Of a stretch of 64,000 bases of DNA, positions 27,374 to 36,217 are shown piece after piece. How positions within the stretch are numbered: the stretch's first letter is position 1; each line of letters begins with the position of its first letter. Source of the stretch: Motiliproteus coralliicola (GTDB lineage Bacteria > Pseudomonadota > Gammaproteobacteria > Pseudomonadales > Balneatricaceae); NCBI RefSeq assembly GCF_003345655.1, contig NZ_QQOH01000001.1:1178001-1242000 (forward strand), given 5' to 3'. The notes under the pieces are model-generated. The model was not told the DNA's origin, made no database searches, and saw only the letters and a list, made by a program, of their open reading frames with translations. The position numbers and the translations under genes were made by a program.

Positions 27374-28306
27374 ATGGACGCTCAAACCCGACACTTCATG
27401 ACCCTCAAAGATCTCAGCCCGGAAGAGCTGGATTACGTCATCGCCCGCGCGATCAAACTCAAGTCAATGCGCAACGAAGCCGTCATCTACGAGCCGTTCA
27501 AAAACCAGGTGCTGGGGATGATCTTCGAAAAGTCCTCTACCCGTACCCGCGTCTCGTTCGAAGCCGGCATGACCCAATTCGGCGGCAGCGCGATCTTCCT
27601 GTCCCCGCGCGATACCCAGCTGGGCCGCGGAGAGCCGGTTGAAGACAGCGCCCGAGTGATCTCGCGGATGGTCGACATCATCATGGTCCGCACCTTTGAC
27701 CATCAGCAGCTCGAACACTTTGCCAGCTACTCCAATGTGCCGGTCATCAACGCTCTGACCGATGATTTCCACCCCTGCCAACTGTTGGCGGATATGCAGA
27801 CTTACGTCGAGCAGCGCGGTTCGATCAAGGGTAAGACCGTGGTCTGGATCGGCGACGGCAACAATATGTGTAACTCCTACATCAACGCTGCGGCCCAGTT
27901 TGACTTCCAACTGCGGATCGCTTGCCCGGAAGGCTACGAGCCCCCGGCAGCGCTGGTGGAAGCCCACGCTGACCGCGTCACCATCCTGCGCGATCCGGCC
28001 GAAGCAGTTCGAGGGGCCGATCTGATCACCACCGACGTCTGGGCCTCCATGGGCCAGGAAGAGGAACAGAAAGAGCGTGAAGCGGCTTTCGCGGGTGTCT
28101 ATCAGGTCAGCCCTGCTCTAATGGATCTGGCCCACCCGGAAGCGATCTTCCTGCACTGCTTGCCGGCTCATCGCGGCGAAGAGATCAGCGAAGATATGCT
28201 CGACGACCCGCGCTCAGCGGTCTTTGACCAAGCTGAGAACCGTCTCCATGCCCAAAAAGCGCTAATGGAGTTCCTGGTCTTCGGCATCCAAAAACACATC
28301 CCCTGA
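27374..28306 (+). CDS. argF: Ornithine carbamoyltransferase
   Basis: Makes citrulline from ornithine and carbamoyl phosphate. From ATG 27374 it has 310 residues; the frame opens at a TTG at 27341, which falls inside the preceding terminator and is rejected. [15 protein letters not shown] holds the STRTR carbamoyl phosphate site, [12 protein letters not shown] the second substrate contacts, [11 protein letters not shown] the SMG loop, and [10 protein letters not shown] the catalytic Cys. It lies between argD and metR. Confidence 0.96.
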   Translation: MDAQTRHFMTLKDLSPEELDYVIARAIKLKSMRNEAVIYEPFKNQVLGMIFEKSSTRTRVSFEAGMTQFGGSAIFLSPRDTQLGRGEPVEDSARVISRMVDIIMVRTFDHQQLEHFASYSNVPVINALTDDFHPCQLLADMQTYVEQRGSIKGKTVVWIGDGNNMCNSYINAAAQFDFQLRIACPEGYEPPAALVEAHADRVTILRDPAEAVRGADLITTDVWASMGQEEEQKEREAAFAGVYQVSPALMDLAHPEAIFLHCLPAHRGEEISEDMLDDPRSAVFDQAENRLHAQKALMEFLVFGIQKHIP

Positions 28307-28324
28307 GTTCACTCATCGACAGTT

Positions 28325-28344
28325 GGGGCGGCAATTGCCGCCCC
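28325..28344. terminator. Palindrome after argF
   Basis: A perfect 20-base palindrome, GGGGCGGCAATTGCCGCCCC, 19 bases after the argF stop. There is no T tract; it may be a Rho-assisted terminator or 3' stabiliser. Confidence 0.5.
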
Positions 28345-28379
28345 CTGTCCACCCCGTCGGCGCCAATTCCGACTATACT

Positions 28380-28392
28380 TGAATTTCGTTCA
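28380..28392 (+). promoter_or_regulatory. MetR box upstream of metR
   Basis: TGAATTTCGTTCA fits the MetR consensus TGAAN5TTCA exactly. It sits 39 bases before the metR start and directly after a TATACT hexamer (28374-28379). Binding there would block the promoter, as expected for autorepression. Confidence 0.65.
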
Positions 28393-28430
28393 TAACCAGT
28401 CAGCAATGACTCAACGAGAGAGGCGGATGT

Positions 28431-29351
28431 ATGGTCGAATTGAGGCACCTGAAAACCCTGGCCGCGCTACGCGACACCGGTAGCCTGGTTGAAGCTGCCG
28501 AGCGTGTCTTCCTGACTCAATCCGCCCTGTCGCACCAGATCAAAGACCTGGAAGAGCGACTCAACTGCTCGCTGTTTATCCGCAAAACCAAGCCGATCTG
28601 TTTCACCAGCGCAGGCCAACGACTATTGGCCCTAGCCGATGATGTGCTGCCGATGATCCGCAACGCCGAGCGAGACATTGCCCGCCTAGCCGGCGGTGAA
28701 ACCGGAAGGCTGAATATGTCGATCGAGTGCCACAGTTGCTTCCAGTGGCTGATGCCCACCATCGACCGTTTCCGCGAGAACTGGCCCGAGGTGGAACTGG
28801 ACCTGGCCAGCGGATTCAATTTTTCACCGCTACCGGCACTGGCCCGAGGTGAGCTGGACCTGGTTATCACCTCCGACCCGCAACCGATCAACAGCATCCA
28901 GTACGAACCCCTGTTCGCTTACGAGATTCTGCTGGCGGTGGCCAACCAGCATCCTCTGGCACGCAAGGGCCATGTCGACCCGAGCGACCTCGAGCAGGAG
29001 ACGCTGATCTGCTATCCGGTCGATCGCAACCGCCTCGATATCTTTACCCGTTTCCTTGATCCGGCCGATGTCGACCCGGAGATCCGCACCGCCGAGATGA
29101 CGGTGATGATGATGCAACTGGTAGCCAGCGGTCGCGGCGTTTGCGGATTGCCCAACTGGGCCCTGAGCGAATACCTCGAGCGTAGCTATGTCAGCGCCTG
29201 CCAGCTTGGCTCCAAGGGTGTCTGGTCAACCCTGTACGCCGCTATTCGTGACGATCAGAAGGACGCCGAGTTCATGCGCGATTTCCTCGATACCGCCCGT
29301 GAAACCTCGTTCAAAACCCTTAACGGCATCCGCGCTACCGCCAAGAACTGA
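28431..29351 (+). CDS. metR: LysR-type regulator of methionine genes, MetR
   Basis: MetR activates methionine synthesis genes with homocysteine as coregulator. The 306-residue protein has an N-terminal winged helix-turn-helix (LAALRDTGSLVEAAERVFLTQSALSHQI split over residues 10-37) and a substrate-binding domain containing ECHSCFQWLMPTIDRF and LDLVITSD, both characteristic of MetR. A consensus MetR box lies upstream. Its usual target, metE, is not in the window, so the regulon must lie elsewhere. GAGGCGG precedes ATG 28431. Confidence 0.9.
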   Translation: MVELRHLKTLAALRDTGSLVEAAERVFLTQSALSHQIKDLEERLNCSLFIRKTKPICFTSAGQRLLALADDVLPMIRNAERDIARLAGGETGRLNMSIECHSCFQWLMPTIDRFRENWPEVELDLASGFNFSPLPALARGELDLVITSDPQPINSIQYEPLFAYEILLAVANQHPLARKGHVDPSDLEQETLICYPVDRNRLDIFTRFLDPADVDPEIRTAEMTVMMMQLVASGRGVCGLPNWALSEYLERSYVSACQLGSKGVWSTLYAAIRDDQKDAEFMRDFLDTARETSFKTLNGIRATAKN

Positions 29352-29392
29352 GCAGCCTGCTGTTACCGGCGCGATTCCCTAGTCATCCTCGA

Positions 29393-29424
29393 AAACAGGG
29401 CGTACACTAACGCCCTGTTTTTTC
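29393..29424 (+). terminator. Rho-independent terminator of metR
   Basis: AAACAGGGCG and CGCCCTGTTT form a 10-base stem with an 8-base loop and a TTTTT tail. Confidence 0.9.
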
Positions 29425-29443
29425 TGTGCACATCGAGTGCACA
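29425..29443. promoter_or_regulatory. Perfect inverted repeat before the DAHP synthase gene
   Basis: TGTGCAC and GTGCACA flank a 5-base spacer, 20 bases before the DAHP synthase start. The position suits an operator at the transcription or translation start. The cognate regulator is unknown. Confidence 0.4.
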
Positions 29444-29463
29444 AGCTCTATATAGGTCGACTC

Positions 29464-30816
29464 ATGGAACTTTGGACACCCGATAGCTGGCGCGGCAAGC
29501 CGATTCTGCAACAACCCAACTACACCGACGCCACCCTGCTCAGCAAGGTCGAACAGCAACTGTCTCAACTGCCGCCGCTGGTCTTTGCCGGCGAAGTAAG
29601 AGCCCTGCGCAACCAACTGGCCGAAGCCACCGAAGGTCGCGCCTTTTTACTGCAGGGCGGCGATTGCGCTGAAAGCTTTGCCGAGTTCCACGCCGACAAC
29701 ATCCGCGATACTTTCAAAGTCCTGCTGCAGATGGCGGTAGTACTAACCTTCGCCGGCAGTTGCCCGATCGTCAAGGTTGGCCGGATGGCTGGCCAGTTCG
29801 CCAAACCCCGCTCCGCCGACACCGAAGTCGTCGATGGAAAGGAACTACCCAGCTACCGCGGCGATATTGTCAACGACATCAATTTCAATGCCGATGCCCG
29901 GGTACCGGACCCGCAGCGGCTGCTGCAGGCCTACAACCAGGCCGCGGCAACCCAGAATCTGCTGCGCGCCTTCGCACAGGGCGGCTTCGCCGATCTGGGT
30001 CAGGTACATGCCTGGAACCTGGGCTTTGTCGATAAGAGCCCGCTGGGCGAGAAATACCGTGATCTGGCCGATCAGATCGATCAGGCGCTGGCATTCATGA
30101 AAGCCTGTGGCATCAGCGGCAATAACACACCGCAGATCCACGAAACCTCGCTGTATACCTCCCACGAGGCGCTGCTGCTCAACTTTGAGCAGGCACTGAC
30201 CCGTCGCGACAGCCTGACCGAGCGCTGGTACGACTGCTCCGCCCACATGCTGTGGATCGGCGACCGGACCCGACAGCTGGATGGAGCCCATATCGAATTT
30301 ATGCGCGGCATTCACAATCCGATCGGCGTCAAGGTTGGCCCCAGCATGGCCGCCGACGAGCTGCTGAAGTTGATCGAGATCTTGAACCCCAACAACGAAC
30401 CGGGGCGTCTGAACCTGATCTCACGGATGGGTGCCGAGCAGGTTGGCGACAAGCTCAGCCCGCTGGTTCGGGCCGTCAAGGACGCGGGGCTGAAGGTCCT
30501 CTGGAGCTGTGACCCGATGCACGGCAATACCATCAAGACCAGCAACGGTTACAAGACCCGTGCGGTCGATCAGGTACTGTCGGAGATGAAAGGCTTCTTC
30601 CAGGTCCATCAGGCCGAAGGCACCATTGCTGGCGGGGTCCACTTCGAAATGACCGGTCAGAACGTGACCGAGTGCATCGGCGGGGCTTACCAGATCACCG
30701 AAGCCAATCTGGCCGATCGCTACAACACCTACTGCGATCCGCGCCTGAACGCCGATCAGGCACTGGAATTGGCATTCCTGATTGCCGACACTCTCAAGCA
30801 CGCCCGACGCCAGTAA
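29464..30816 (+). CDS. DAHP synthase, class II (plant-like)
   Basis: Condenses phosphoenolpyruvate and erythrose 4-phosphate, the entry step of the shikimate pathway. From ATG 29464 (AGGT 6 bases upstream) it has 450 residues. [17 protein letters not shown] opens the class II family. [79 protein letters not shown] and [14 protein letters not shown] hold the metal- and substrate-binding residues. Class II enzymes share no close sequence similarity with E. coli AroFGH. It is followed by a YqcC protein gene. Confidence 0.95.
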   Translation: MELWTPDSWRGKPILQQPNYTDATLLSKVEQQLSQLPPLVFAGEVRALRNQLAEATEGRAFLLQGGDCAESFAEFHADNIRDTFKVLLQMAVVLTFAGSCPIVKVGRMAGQFAKPRSADTEVVDGKELPSYRGDIVNDINFNADARVPDPQRLLQAYNQAAATQNLLRAFAQGGFADLGQVHAWNLGFVDKSPLGEKYRDLADQIDQALAFMKACGISGNNTPQIHETSLYTSHEALLLNFEQALTRRDSLTERWYDCSAHMLWIGDRTRQLDGAHIEFMRGIHNPIGVKVGPSMAADELLKLIEILNPNNEPGRLNLISRMGAEQVGDKLSPLVRAVKDAGLKVLWSCDPMHGNTIKTSNGYKTRAVDQVLSEMKGFFQVHQAEGTIAGGVHFEMTGQNVTECIGGAYQITEANLADRYNTYCDPRLNADQALELAFLIADTLKHARRQ

Positions 30817-30851
30817 TACTGGCACGTCGGTAAAGCGTTCAGGAGTTCGTA

Positions 30852-31166
30852 ATGGTCGATCAAACCGAGGTCAGAACGGCGCTAGACCAGATCGAACAGG
30901 AGCTACGTAAGCTGGGCCTGTGGTCCAGCATGCCCCCCAGCCCAGAGGCATTGCAGAGTGTCGAGCCGTTCTGTGTCGACACGCTGAGCCTTAGCGAATG
31001 GTTACAGTGGATTCTGATTCCACGGATGAATGCACTACTGGATGGCGGCCTACCTCTACCCGGCTATTGCCAGATACTGCCGATCGCCGAAGAGAGTTTC
31101 AAAGAGCTTAAACAGGACCACAGCGCCCTGCTTGACGCCATCGACGCCTTCGACAAGGCGTTGTAA
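30852..31166 (+). CDS. yqcC: YqcC-family protein (DUF446)
   Basis: A 104-residue soluble protein matching the YqcC family, including the signatures PFCVDTLSLSEWLQWILIPRM and GGLPLPG. In E. coli yqcC lies next to truC; here it follows the DAHP synthase gene by 35 bases and may share its transcript. A small helical domain is expected. The molecular function is not established. AGGAG precedes ATG 30852. Confidence 0.9.
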   Translation: MVDQTEVRTALDQIEQELRKLGLWSSMPPSPEALQSVEPFCVDTLSLSEWLQWILIPRMNALLDGGLPLPGYCQILPIAEESFKELKQDHSALLDAIDAFDKAL

Positions 31167-31182
31167 AAGTCTGCATGGCTTC

Positions 31183-31210
31183 GCGGATCCAACCCTGTGG
31201 CTGGATCCGC
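31183..31210. terminator. Hairpin between yqcC and the CBS gene
   Basis: GCGGATCCA and TGGATCCGC form a perfect 9-base stem with a 10-base loop, between convergent genes. No T tract is present on either strand. Confidence 0.5.
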
Positions 31211-31224
31211 TAGGCTATCAGCCC

Positions 31225-31632
31225 CTACTGCTGCTCCGCGAACAGCCCATCCAACACGATATCGTTGTAGCTGACGATACCGCGTATCTGGTCCTCATCA
31301 ATTACCGGCGCTAATGAGATTCCCACATTCTCAAACAGACGGGCGCAGTAACGCACATCCATCCGGCCTTTCACCCCGATAGTCGGCTTGGCCATAATCT
31401 CATAGACATTGACCCGATCCGCCGAGCGATCACAGGCGATCACCTTCTTAGCGATATCAGACAACAGCACCATACCGAACTCATCGTCCTCATGGCGCTT
31501 CTTGACGATCAACACCCTGGCACGGCTCTCACGAGCTATATCCAGTGCTTGAGCCACCGTCATCAGGCCGTCCACCTCGACAAAGTCAGACTTCATCACA
31601 TCTTCGGCCCGAACGATCTTCTTCCCGCTCAT
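31225..31632 (-). CDS. Two-CBS-domain protein
   Basis: A 135-residue protein consisting of two CBS motifs (about 8-70, AEDVMKSDFVEVDGLMTVAQ; about 75-130, EIMAKPTIGV and PVIDEDQIRGIVSYNDIV). Such pairs bind adenine nucleotides and act as energy or cation sensors on attached or separate partners. Its start overlaps the PII-like gene stop by 4 bases (ATGA), and it ends the DUF1538 operon. It is therefore likely to regulate the membrane transporter encoded there together with the PII-like protein. Confidence 0.9.
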   Translation of the reverse strand: MSGKKIVRAEDVMKSDFVEVDGLMTVAQALDIARESRARVLIVKKRHEDDEFGMVLLSDIAKKVIACDRSADRVNVYEIMAKPTIGVKGRMDVRYCARLFENVGISLAPVIDEDQIRGIVSYNDIVLDGLFAEQQ

Positions 31633-31979
31633 AACGAGTCCTCAATTTTCTCAGACAGTTCTTTTACCTGGTGAGCAACACCAACGGCATCTTCAACATC
31701 CAGCTGCACCGCGATTCCGGTTCCCGGCTTGGTATCGAAACAGCCGACCTCGGAGATGCGCTCGAGAATATGCCGGCTCAAGTGCTCTTCAACCAGAAAG
31801 ATGACCACATCACGCTGCGACTCCAGCGACAAGCCGAAGAAGGTTTTGCTCTTGTTAAGCCCCTCTCCGCGAGCATTGTTAATGATCGTTGCCCCGGTCG
31901 CTCCCGCTTCACGTGCGGCATCCATCACCGCTTGGGTTTCCGTATCCTCGACAAAGGCGAGGATCAGTTTGAAATGCAT
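31629..31979 (-). CDS. PII-like nitrogen-regulator family protein
   Basis: A 116-residue protein of PII type: MHFKLILAFVEDTETQAVMDAAREAG for the first beta-alpha unit (1-26), a T-loop-like part (TIINNARGEGLNKSKTFFG, about 32-50), FLVEEHLSRHILERIS, and KPGTGIAVQLDVEDAVGV at the C-terminus. The conserved YRG of classical GlnB/GlnK T-loops, with the uridylylated Tyr, is absent, so it is not the standard nitrogen regulator. PII-like proteins often sit beside the transporter they gate, which fits the two DUF1538 genes upstream (20 bases). Confidence 0.85.
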   Translation of the reverse strand: MHFKLILAFVEDTETQAVMDAAREAGATGATIINNARGEGLNKSKTFFGLSLESQRDVVIFLVEEHLSRHILERISEVGCFDTKPGTGIAVQLDVEDAVGVAHQVKELSEKIEDSL

Positions 31980-31999
31980 AGGTTAACCCCTCGATTCCC

Positions 32000-32806
32000 T
32001 TAAGATTGCTCTCGGTCGAACTCGGCCTGACGCCGAGCGCGGGAGCGCTTTTCTTTAAATTCAGTTATCTGTGCATAGCCCATCACCGTGATCATCGGGA
32101 ACAGACTGGCAAACGCGATCAGGCCGAAACCATCCAGCAATGCGCTGCGTCCAGGTACGGTTTCAGCCAATCCCAGGCCCAGTGCCGCCACCAGCGGTAC
32201 GGTCACGGTAGAGGTGGTCACGCCACCCGAGTCATAGGCCAGCGGCACGATCATCTTGGGTGCAAAGAAGGTCTGGATCACCACGAACACATAACCGGTG
32301 ATGATGAAATAGTGAATCGGTACTCCGGTCACGATCCGATAAGTTCCCAACGAGATACCGATCGCCACCCCCAGCGCAACCGCAATCCGCAGCCCCCAGA
32401 TCCCAATGGTGCCGCCGGAAACCTCGTTGGCCTTGATCGCGACCGCAATTAGCGAAGGCTCGGCAATGGTGGTACTGGCCCCGATCGCAAAGGCGAACAG
32501 GTAGACCCAGTAATAATCCTGCCAGCGCAATACTTCAGCCGCACCGACAATGCCCTGGCGGATAAACTCAGGGTTGGTCAGCTGCTCGGCCATCAAACGG
32601 CCTAGCGGGAACAGCGCCTTCTCCAATCCCAGCAGAAAGAACGCCAGCCCGACGATGACGTAGGCAAAGCCGAACAACACCCGTTTCAGGTTAGGGATAC
32701 GACGACGGATAACAAAGATCTGAAACCCGAAGATAATCGCGGCGATCGGAATCACGTCCTTGATAGTCGATAGCAGAATCGACAACAGATTAGTCAACAA
32801 TTCCAT
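32000..32806 (-). CDS. DUF1538 membrane protein, second subunit
   Basis: A 268-residue integral membrane protein with about seven hydrophobic segments. The DUF1538 signature is [24 protein letters not shown] (split: [10 protein letters not shown] at about 190, then VTVPLVAALG). FAFAIGASTTIAEPSLIAVA repeats the core motif of the first subunit. DUF1538 pairs have been reported, as I recall, as a two-component sodium/proton-type antiporter (UmpAB in Halomonas). The start overlaps the upstream DUF1538 stop by one base (TGATG). The cytoplasmic C-terminus is strongly basic (KEKRSRARRQ). Confidence 0.85.
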   Translation of the reverse strand: MELLTNLLSILLSTIKDVIPIAAIIFGFQIFVIRRRIPNLKRVLFGFAYVIVGLAFFLLGLEKALFPLGRLMAEQLTNPEFIRQGIVGAAEVLRWQDYYWVYLFAFAIGASTTIAEPSLIAVAIKANEVSGGTIGIWGLRIAVALGVAIGISLGTYRIVTGVPIHYFIITGYVFVVIQTFFAPKMIVPLAYDSGGVTTSTVTVPLVAALGLGLAETVPGRSALLDGFGLIAFASLFPMITVMGYAQITEFKEKRSRARRQAEFDREQS

Positions 32807-33564
32807 CAGACGATCATCCCGTAAGCCATAACAAAGATCATCGGCGTCAGCGACGCGAAGGCGATCAGACCGAAGCCATCGATCATCGGATTTCGACCCT
32901 CAATCGATGACGCCAAGCCCACACCCAACGCGGTCACCAACGGAACCGTGATGGTCGAGGTGGTGACACCGCCCGAGTCGTAGGCAATACCGATAATCTC
33001 CTTGGGCGCCAACGCGGTCATGATGACTACCAGTACGTAGCCCCCCATGATCATGTATTGGATCGACCAGCCCTTAAGGATTCGTACCACGCCGAGCACG
33101 ATCGCCAACCCGACCGACAGTGCGACGGTGAATCGCAATCCGCTGGCATAGACCGAACGGGCATCAGGATTGTTTTCGATCATGCCGCCATTGGCGGCCA
33201 CCTGAGCCGCTTCAGCCGCTACTGCTATCAAAGCCGGTTCCGCCACCGTGGTTCCGAACCCCAACGCGAAGGCGAAGGTGATCAGCCAGCTGGCACTGCC
33301 TTTGCGGGCAAAGGCATGGGCCATCGATTCACCGATCGGAAACAGCCCCATCTCGAGGCCGAAAATAAAAAATGTCAGCCCCAGAACAACAAAAACCACC
33401 CCGGTCAAAACTCCGACCAGGTCCGGTAACGGTTGTTGAAGAACGACGAGCTGAAAGAAACCGATAACCAGAATAATCGGCGCCAGATCACGCAGACTAC
33501 CTACCATCGATTGCAGCAATGCATAGAGCGATTTCTGCAAAACTAATATCCCCTTCGTTTGCAA
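32806..33564 (-). CDS. DUF1538 membrane protein, first subunit
   Basis: A 252-residue polytopic membrane protein, homologous to the next gene. It has [20 protein letters not shown] (about 100-119) and [20 protein letters not shown] (about 195-214), matching the two DUF1538 core motifs. Two different DUF1538 proteins encoded as an overlapping pair suggests an obligate heteromer. It is the first gene of a four-gene operon that continues with the second subunit, a PII-like sensor and a CBS sensor. A monovalent-cation/proton antiport role is inferred from the family, and would suit a marine cell. Confidence 0.85.
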   Translation of the reverse strand: MQTKGILVLQKSLYALLQSMVGSLRDLAPIILVIGFFQLVVLQQPLPDLVGVLTGVVFVVLGLTFFIFGLEMGLFPIGESMAHAFARKGSASWLITFAFALGFGTTVAEPALIAVAAEAAQVAANGGMIENNPDARSVYASGLRFTVALSVGLAIVLGVVRILKGWSIQYMIMGGYVLVVIMTALAPKEIIGIAYDSGGVTTSTITVPLVTALGVGLASSIEGRNPMIDGFGLIAFASLTPMIFVMAYGMIV

Positions 33565-33596
33565 TCACTCGATTATAAAAAACCTGAAACAGCCTT

Positions 33597-33932
33597 TTAT
33601 AGACCCACCTCAATATTTATCACGGATTGCTCAATAAGCGTTAACTTTTGTTTACGAGTCAACTGCTTGAGGCGGTATTCCTGCTTCGACGCGGTACTCC
33701 GGTCGGGGAATTCCCGCTGGTAGCAGATCCGCTTGGGAGGGTCTGTCCGAAAGAATTTCGCCCCGCCTTTACCGCTGCGATGTTGCTCGAAGCGGCGTAC
33801 CGGATCGGTACTGATTCCTGTGTAAAGACGCCCTCCTTCGGTTTCGATCATGTACAGAAACCAGACTTGCGGTTGAGCTTCAGGTTGTACTTTGGTGGAA
33901 GCTGTCGTTATCGCTACCGTCGACGCTGACAA
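33597..33932 (-). CDS. GIY-YIG nuclease-fold protein (UPF0213/YhbQ-like)
   Basis: A 111-residue protein whose residues 22-100 form a single GIY-YIG domain: WFLYMIETEGGRLYTGISTD holds the GIY-YIG-like Y/G residues, FEQHRSGKGGAKFFR follows, and KQEYRLKQLTRKQKLTLIEQ contains the metal-binding Glu. Members such as YhbQ are small stand-alone nucleases of unclear role. The first 20 residues are low-complexity and an internal start is possible. It lies just upstream of the DUF1538 operon in the same direction and borders the MITE-like element. Confidence 0.85.
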   Translation of the reverse strand: MSASTVAITTASTKVQPEAQPQVWFLYMIETEGGRLYTGISTDPVRRFEQHRSGKGGAKFFRTDPPKRICYQREFPDRSTASKQEYRLKQLTRKQKLTLIEQSVINIEVGL

Positions 33933-33951
33933 TCGTCGTTACCTCTTGGGG

Positions 33952-34216
33952 GGAACCTGCGAACAAGTCCCTGCGATTTCTGCAAGCGCCTGAAGTGCGC
34001 AAGTTCTAGGCGCAAACTGAAGCTAATGGCCATCGCCCTTAGCAAAGATTGCAACGACAAAATTGTGTGCTTCAGGCCTTGCCCTGCGGGGCTTTCAGCT
34101 TGATCCGCGCTCTGCGTTGCAGCTTTTCGTAAGGTCTAGACATTGCTTCAAAACTGCGCCTGGATAGCGAACCAAGCTGGAAGCCAGAATCTCGCAAGGA
34201 CTTATTCGCAGGATCC
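33952..34216. mobile_element. MITE-like element, 265 bp with 25-bp terminal inverted repeats
   Basis: The ends (33952-33976 and 34192-34216) are inverted copies of each other over 25 bases with 3 mismatches; the core is CTGCGAAYAAGTCC. The interior has no coding frame. This accounts for most of the 348-base gap between the GIY-YIG and DUF3549 genes. Size, long matching ends and lack of coding sequence fit a non-autonomous miniature transposon mobilised by an enzyme encoded elsewhere. No clear target duplication could be seen. A 15-base copy of the left end occurs at 56196. Confidence 0.7.
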
Positions 34217-34280
34217 CTCGTCTCACGTGATAGAATTGCCGCTCAGCATAACCAACAGACAGCTTCGAAAACAGCCACCC

Positions 34281-35324
34281 ATGCAGCCGATTCAAACCCT
34301 TACCGATTTTTTATCCAACGCCAATGTCAGTTTCCGCCTGTTCGATATGGGCCGACGAGTGTCCAAACTCAGCACCGAGGAGTTTCGCCGGTTCGAGCAA
34401 GCCCAAACGCCCTATCCGTTGCCGTTCCTGCAACAGGCCTGGATCGGTGTATTGCTGTGGAGCCCCAAGCAGAAACAGCAACAGATCATCTGGTTCTTAA
34501 AACTCCCTCTGGATGAACAGGGACTGTTGGTCCAAGCCGCTCGGGATGATTTTTTGCATCGGCTGGCCCGCTGTGTCGGTGATCAGCTGCTGGAGCAAAA
34601 CGAAGGCGAAGACCCCCTGAAAGACAACCCCTTCGCCTTTACCCCGGATCAGGAGAAAATGGCGGCATTCCATGCCAAGGCGGCGCAAATTCTGCACCAG
34701 CCCCACTCGGTGTTCTATCAGCCCACCCGGGATTACCTGGCCGGCCTCAAGGACCTGAACGATTGGCAGCAGCTGGGACTGCAGGGTATTGCCGATGTCT
34801 GCGACCGCCTGGACCAGCAGAATAACGCTGAGCTGCTTGAACGTATCCTGGACCAGTTACCCTTACCGCCTCTGGAGGCGTTCTGTGCTCAGCTGGAACA
34901 TCAGCAACCGCCCCACAGTCTGAGCCGAGCGCTGTCAAGGCGCCTCCATCGCGAGCTGGAGACCGGCAGCTGTGAGGCCACCAGTATCGGTGCCCTGCTA
35001 CGTGCGCTGTCGCAGAGTTTTGACGCCCAGCAGCGCCAACAGGCGATCCAAGCGGTGCTGACCACCCCTTACGGAACTGATGTGGAGGTTCTGGCCGCCA
35101 TCGCTAGCCGCTGCTGGGCCGATCTGCAACAAGCCGAACTCTGTCAGGCGTTTCTTGAAGCACTGGCTCGCAACCCGGCCGGCCAACCCTGCTTCAACCG
35201 GGTTCTCGCCGATCTGGTCTTTATACCGGGCATGCGTCCAGCGGTCATGGCGGGGCTGCGCAATCCTGAGCGCAGTGATCAGCTGGCACAGGCGATCGGT
35301 GGATTCTTCGGCCAGGTTCGATAA
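34281..35324 (+). CDS. DUF3549-family protein
   Basis: A 347-residue cytoplasmic protein that I match to the DUF3549 family, known mainly from Pseudomonas-related bacteria. It opens with IQTLTDFLSNANVSFRLFDMGRRVSKLS, split by an amphipathic helix, and continues with an all-helical C-terminal half rich in Leu and Gln resembling HEAT-like repeats (RALSRRLHRELETG and ALLRALSQSFDAQQRQ). No catalytic motif is visible. The frame extends upstream to 34143, but that part runs into the MITE-like element, so ATG 34281 is used. The function is unknown. Confidence 0.75.
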   Translation: MQPIQTLTDFLSNANVSFRLFDMGRRVSKLSTEEFRRFEQAQTPYPLPFLQQAWIGVLLWSPKQKQQQIIWFLKLPLDEQGLLVQAARDDFLHRLARCVGDQLLEQNEGEDPLKDNPFAFTPDQEKMAAFHAKAAQILHQPHSVFYQPTRDYLAGLKDLNDWQQLGLQGIADVCDRLDQQNNAELLERILDQLPLPPLEAFCAQLEHQQPPHSLSRALSRRLHRELETGSCEATSIGALLRALSQSFDAQQRQQAIQAVLTTPYGTDVEVLAAIASRCWADLQQAELCQAFLEALARNPAGQPCFNRVLADLVFIPGMRPAVMAGLRNPERSDQLAQAIGGFFGQVR

Positions 35325-35354
35325 GCATAATCCCCCCTGCGCTGCCTGACCGGG

Positions 35355-36074
35355 TTACATCACTACGATGTAGCGCCACTTGGAGCTCAACAGCTGCTGC
35401 ACTAGGATTGTGGGCTGGGGGTGTCGACTCAGATGTAGGTAGCACTTGACCGCAAACTTGGTCAGCGCCATCGCCATATAGATGTCGCTGATCACATCGT
35501 CGCGCTGCCAAGGCTGCACATCGGCCTGCTGGATAATCCGCTGTCGTAAGACCTGTGGCAATACCGCCAGTTGCGTCGCATGGGCCAGGTACTCCTGCGC
35601 CGTCCGGTTCAGTTCCGGTGCATGTCGCTTAACCACGGCATGAGCCACCTCGTGGGCGACCACACTACGATATAGCCCGGACTCAAACGGCTGGTGATAG
35701 ATCAAAGCGTCGGGTTGCTGGGCGCTGATCGCAGCCGATGACATGACCCGAATCAGATCCTGGCGAGCATCATAACTGCCGTACAACGCATGCCCCAGAT
35801 AGGCCATCGGTTGCTCGACCACCTCGATCCTGATGGTTCCATCAAAGGGAAGGTTGAGCCGCTGCAGAAACTGTAACGATTGCAAAGCCGCCACGCAGAT
35901 CAGGCTTTTGTCCCGGTCACTGACCGCCGATAGAAGCTGTATCCGGCCGTCAGGACAGCTGTCGACGGCATCTTGCGCTGATGCGGCAGACGTCCCAACC
36001 AGGCTGCCAAACAAGCCCCCGACCATCAGCCCGACGATCAGGCAGTCTCGAATCCTTCGGGATTGAATATCCAT
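35355..36074 (-). CDS. Putative secreted zinc metalloprotease (HEVAH)
   Basis: A 239-residue protein from ATG 36074 with a signal peptide ending near SAASA (about 33-34). The zincin motif VAHEVAHAVVKRH lies at about residues 139-151, giving two His ligands and the catalytic Glu. A glutamate further on could be the third ligand. The rest resembles the DUF6639 group of small putative proteases. A Cys pair (CPDGR and LICVAA) may form a disulfide in the periplasm. It is convergent with the DUF3549 gene, ending 31 bases from it. Confidence 0.7.
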   Translation of the reverse strand: MDIQSRRIRDCLIVGLMVGGLFGSLVGTSAASAQDAVDSCPDGRIQLLSAVSDRDKSLICVAALQSLQFLQRLNLPFDGTIRIEVVEQPMAYLGHALYGSYDARQDLIRVMSSAAISAQQPDALIYHQPFESGLYRSVVAHEVAHAVVKRHAPELNRTAQEYLAHATQLAVLPQVLRQRIIQQADVQPWQRDDVISDIYMAMALTKFAVKCYLHLSRHPQPTILVQQLLSSKWRYIVVM

Positions 36075-36163
36075 AGAGCCACCTCCTGAATCCAACGATC
36101 AAACGCTCATTGGAAGGCTAGTAACTCAATTTTATTGCTCACAGCAGATAGTATAGCGACGAT

Positions 36164-36187
36164 AAAAGGCGGCCGAGGCCGCCTTTT
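36164..36187. terminator. Terminator of the acyl-CoA dehydrogenase gene
   Basis: AAAAGGCGGCC and GGCCGCCTTTT form an 11-base stem around GA with A and T runs at both ends, 30 bases after the dehydrogenase stop (read leftward). Confidence 0.85.
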
Positions 36188-36217
36188 AGATTGCAGGTAG
36201 GGTGTAGCACGCAGCTT

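Noticed and set aside
34143-34280. N-terminal extension of the DUF3549 protein
   Set aside because: It is encoded in part by the MITE-like element and lacks family sequence.
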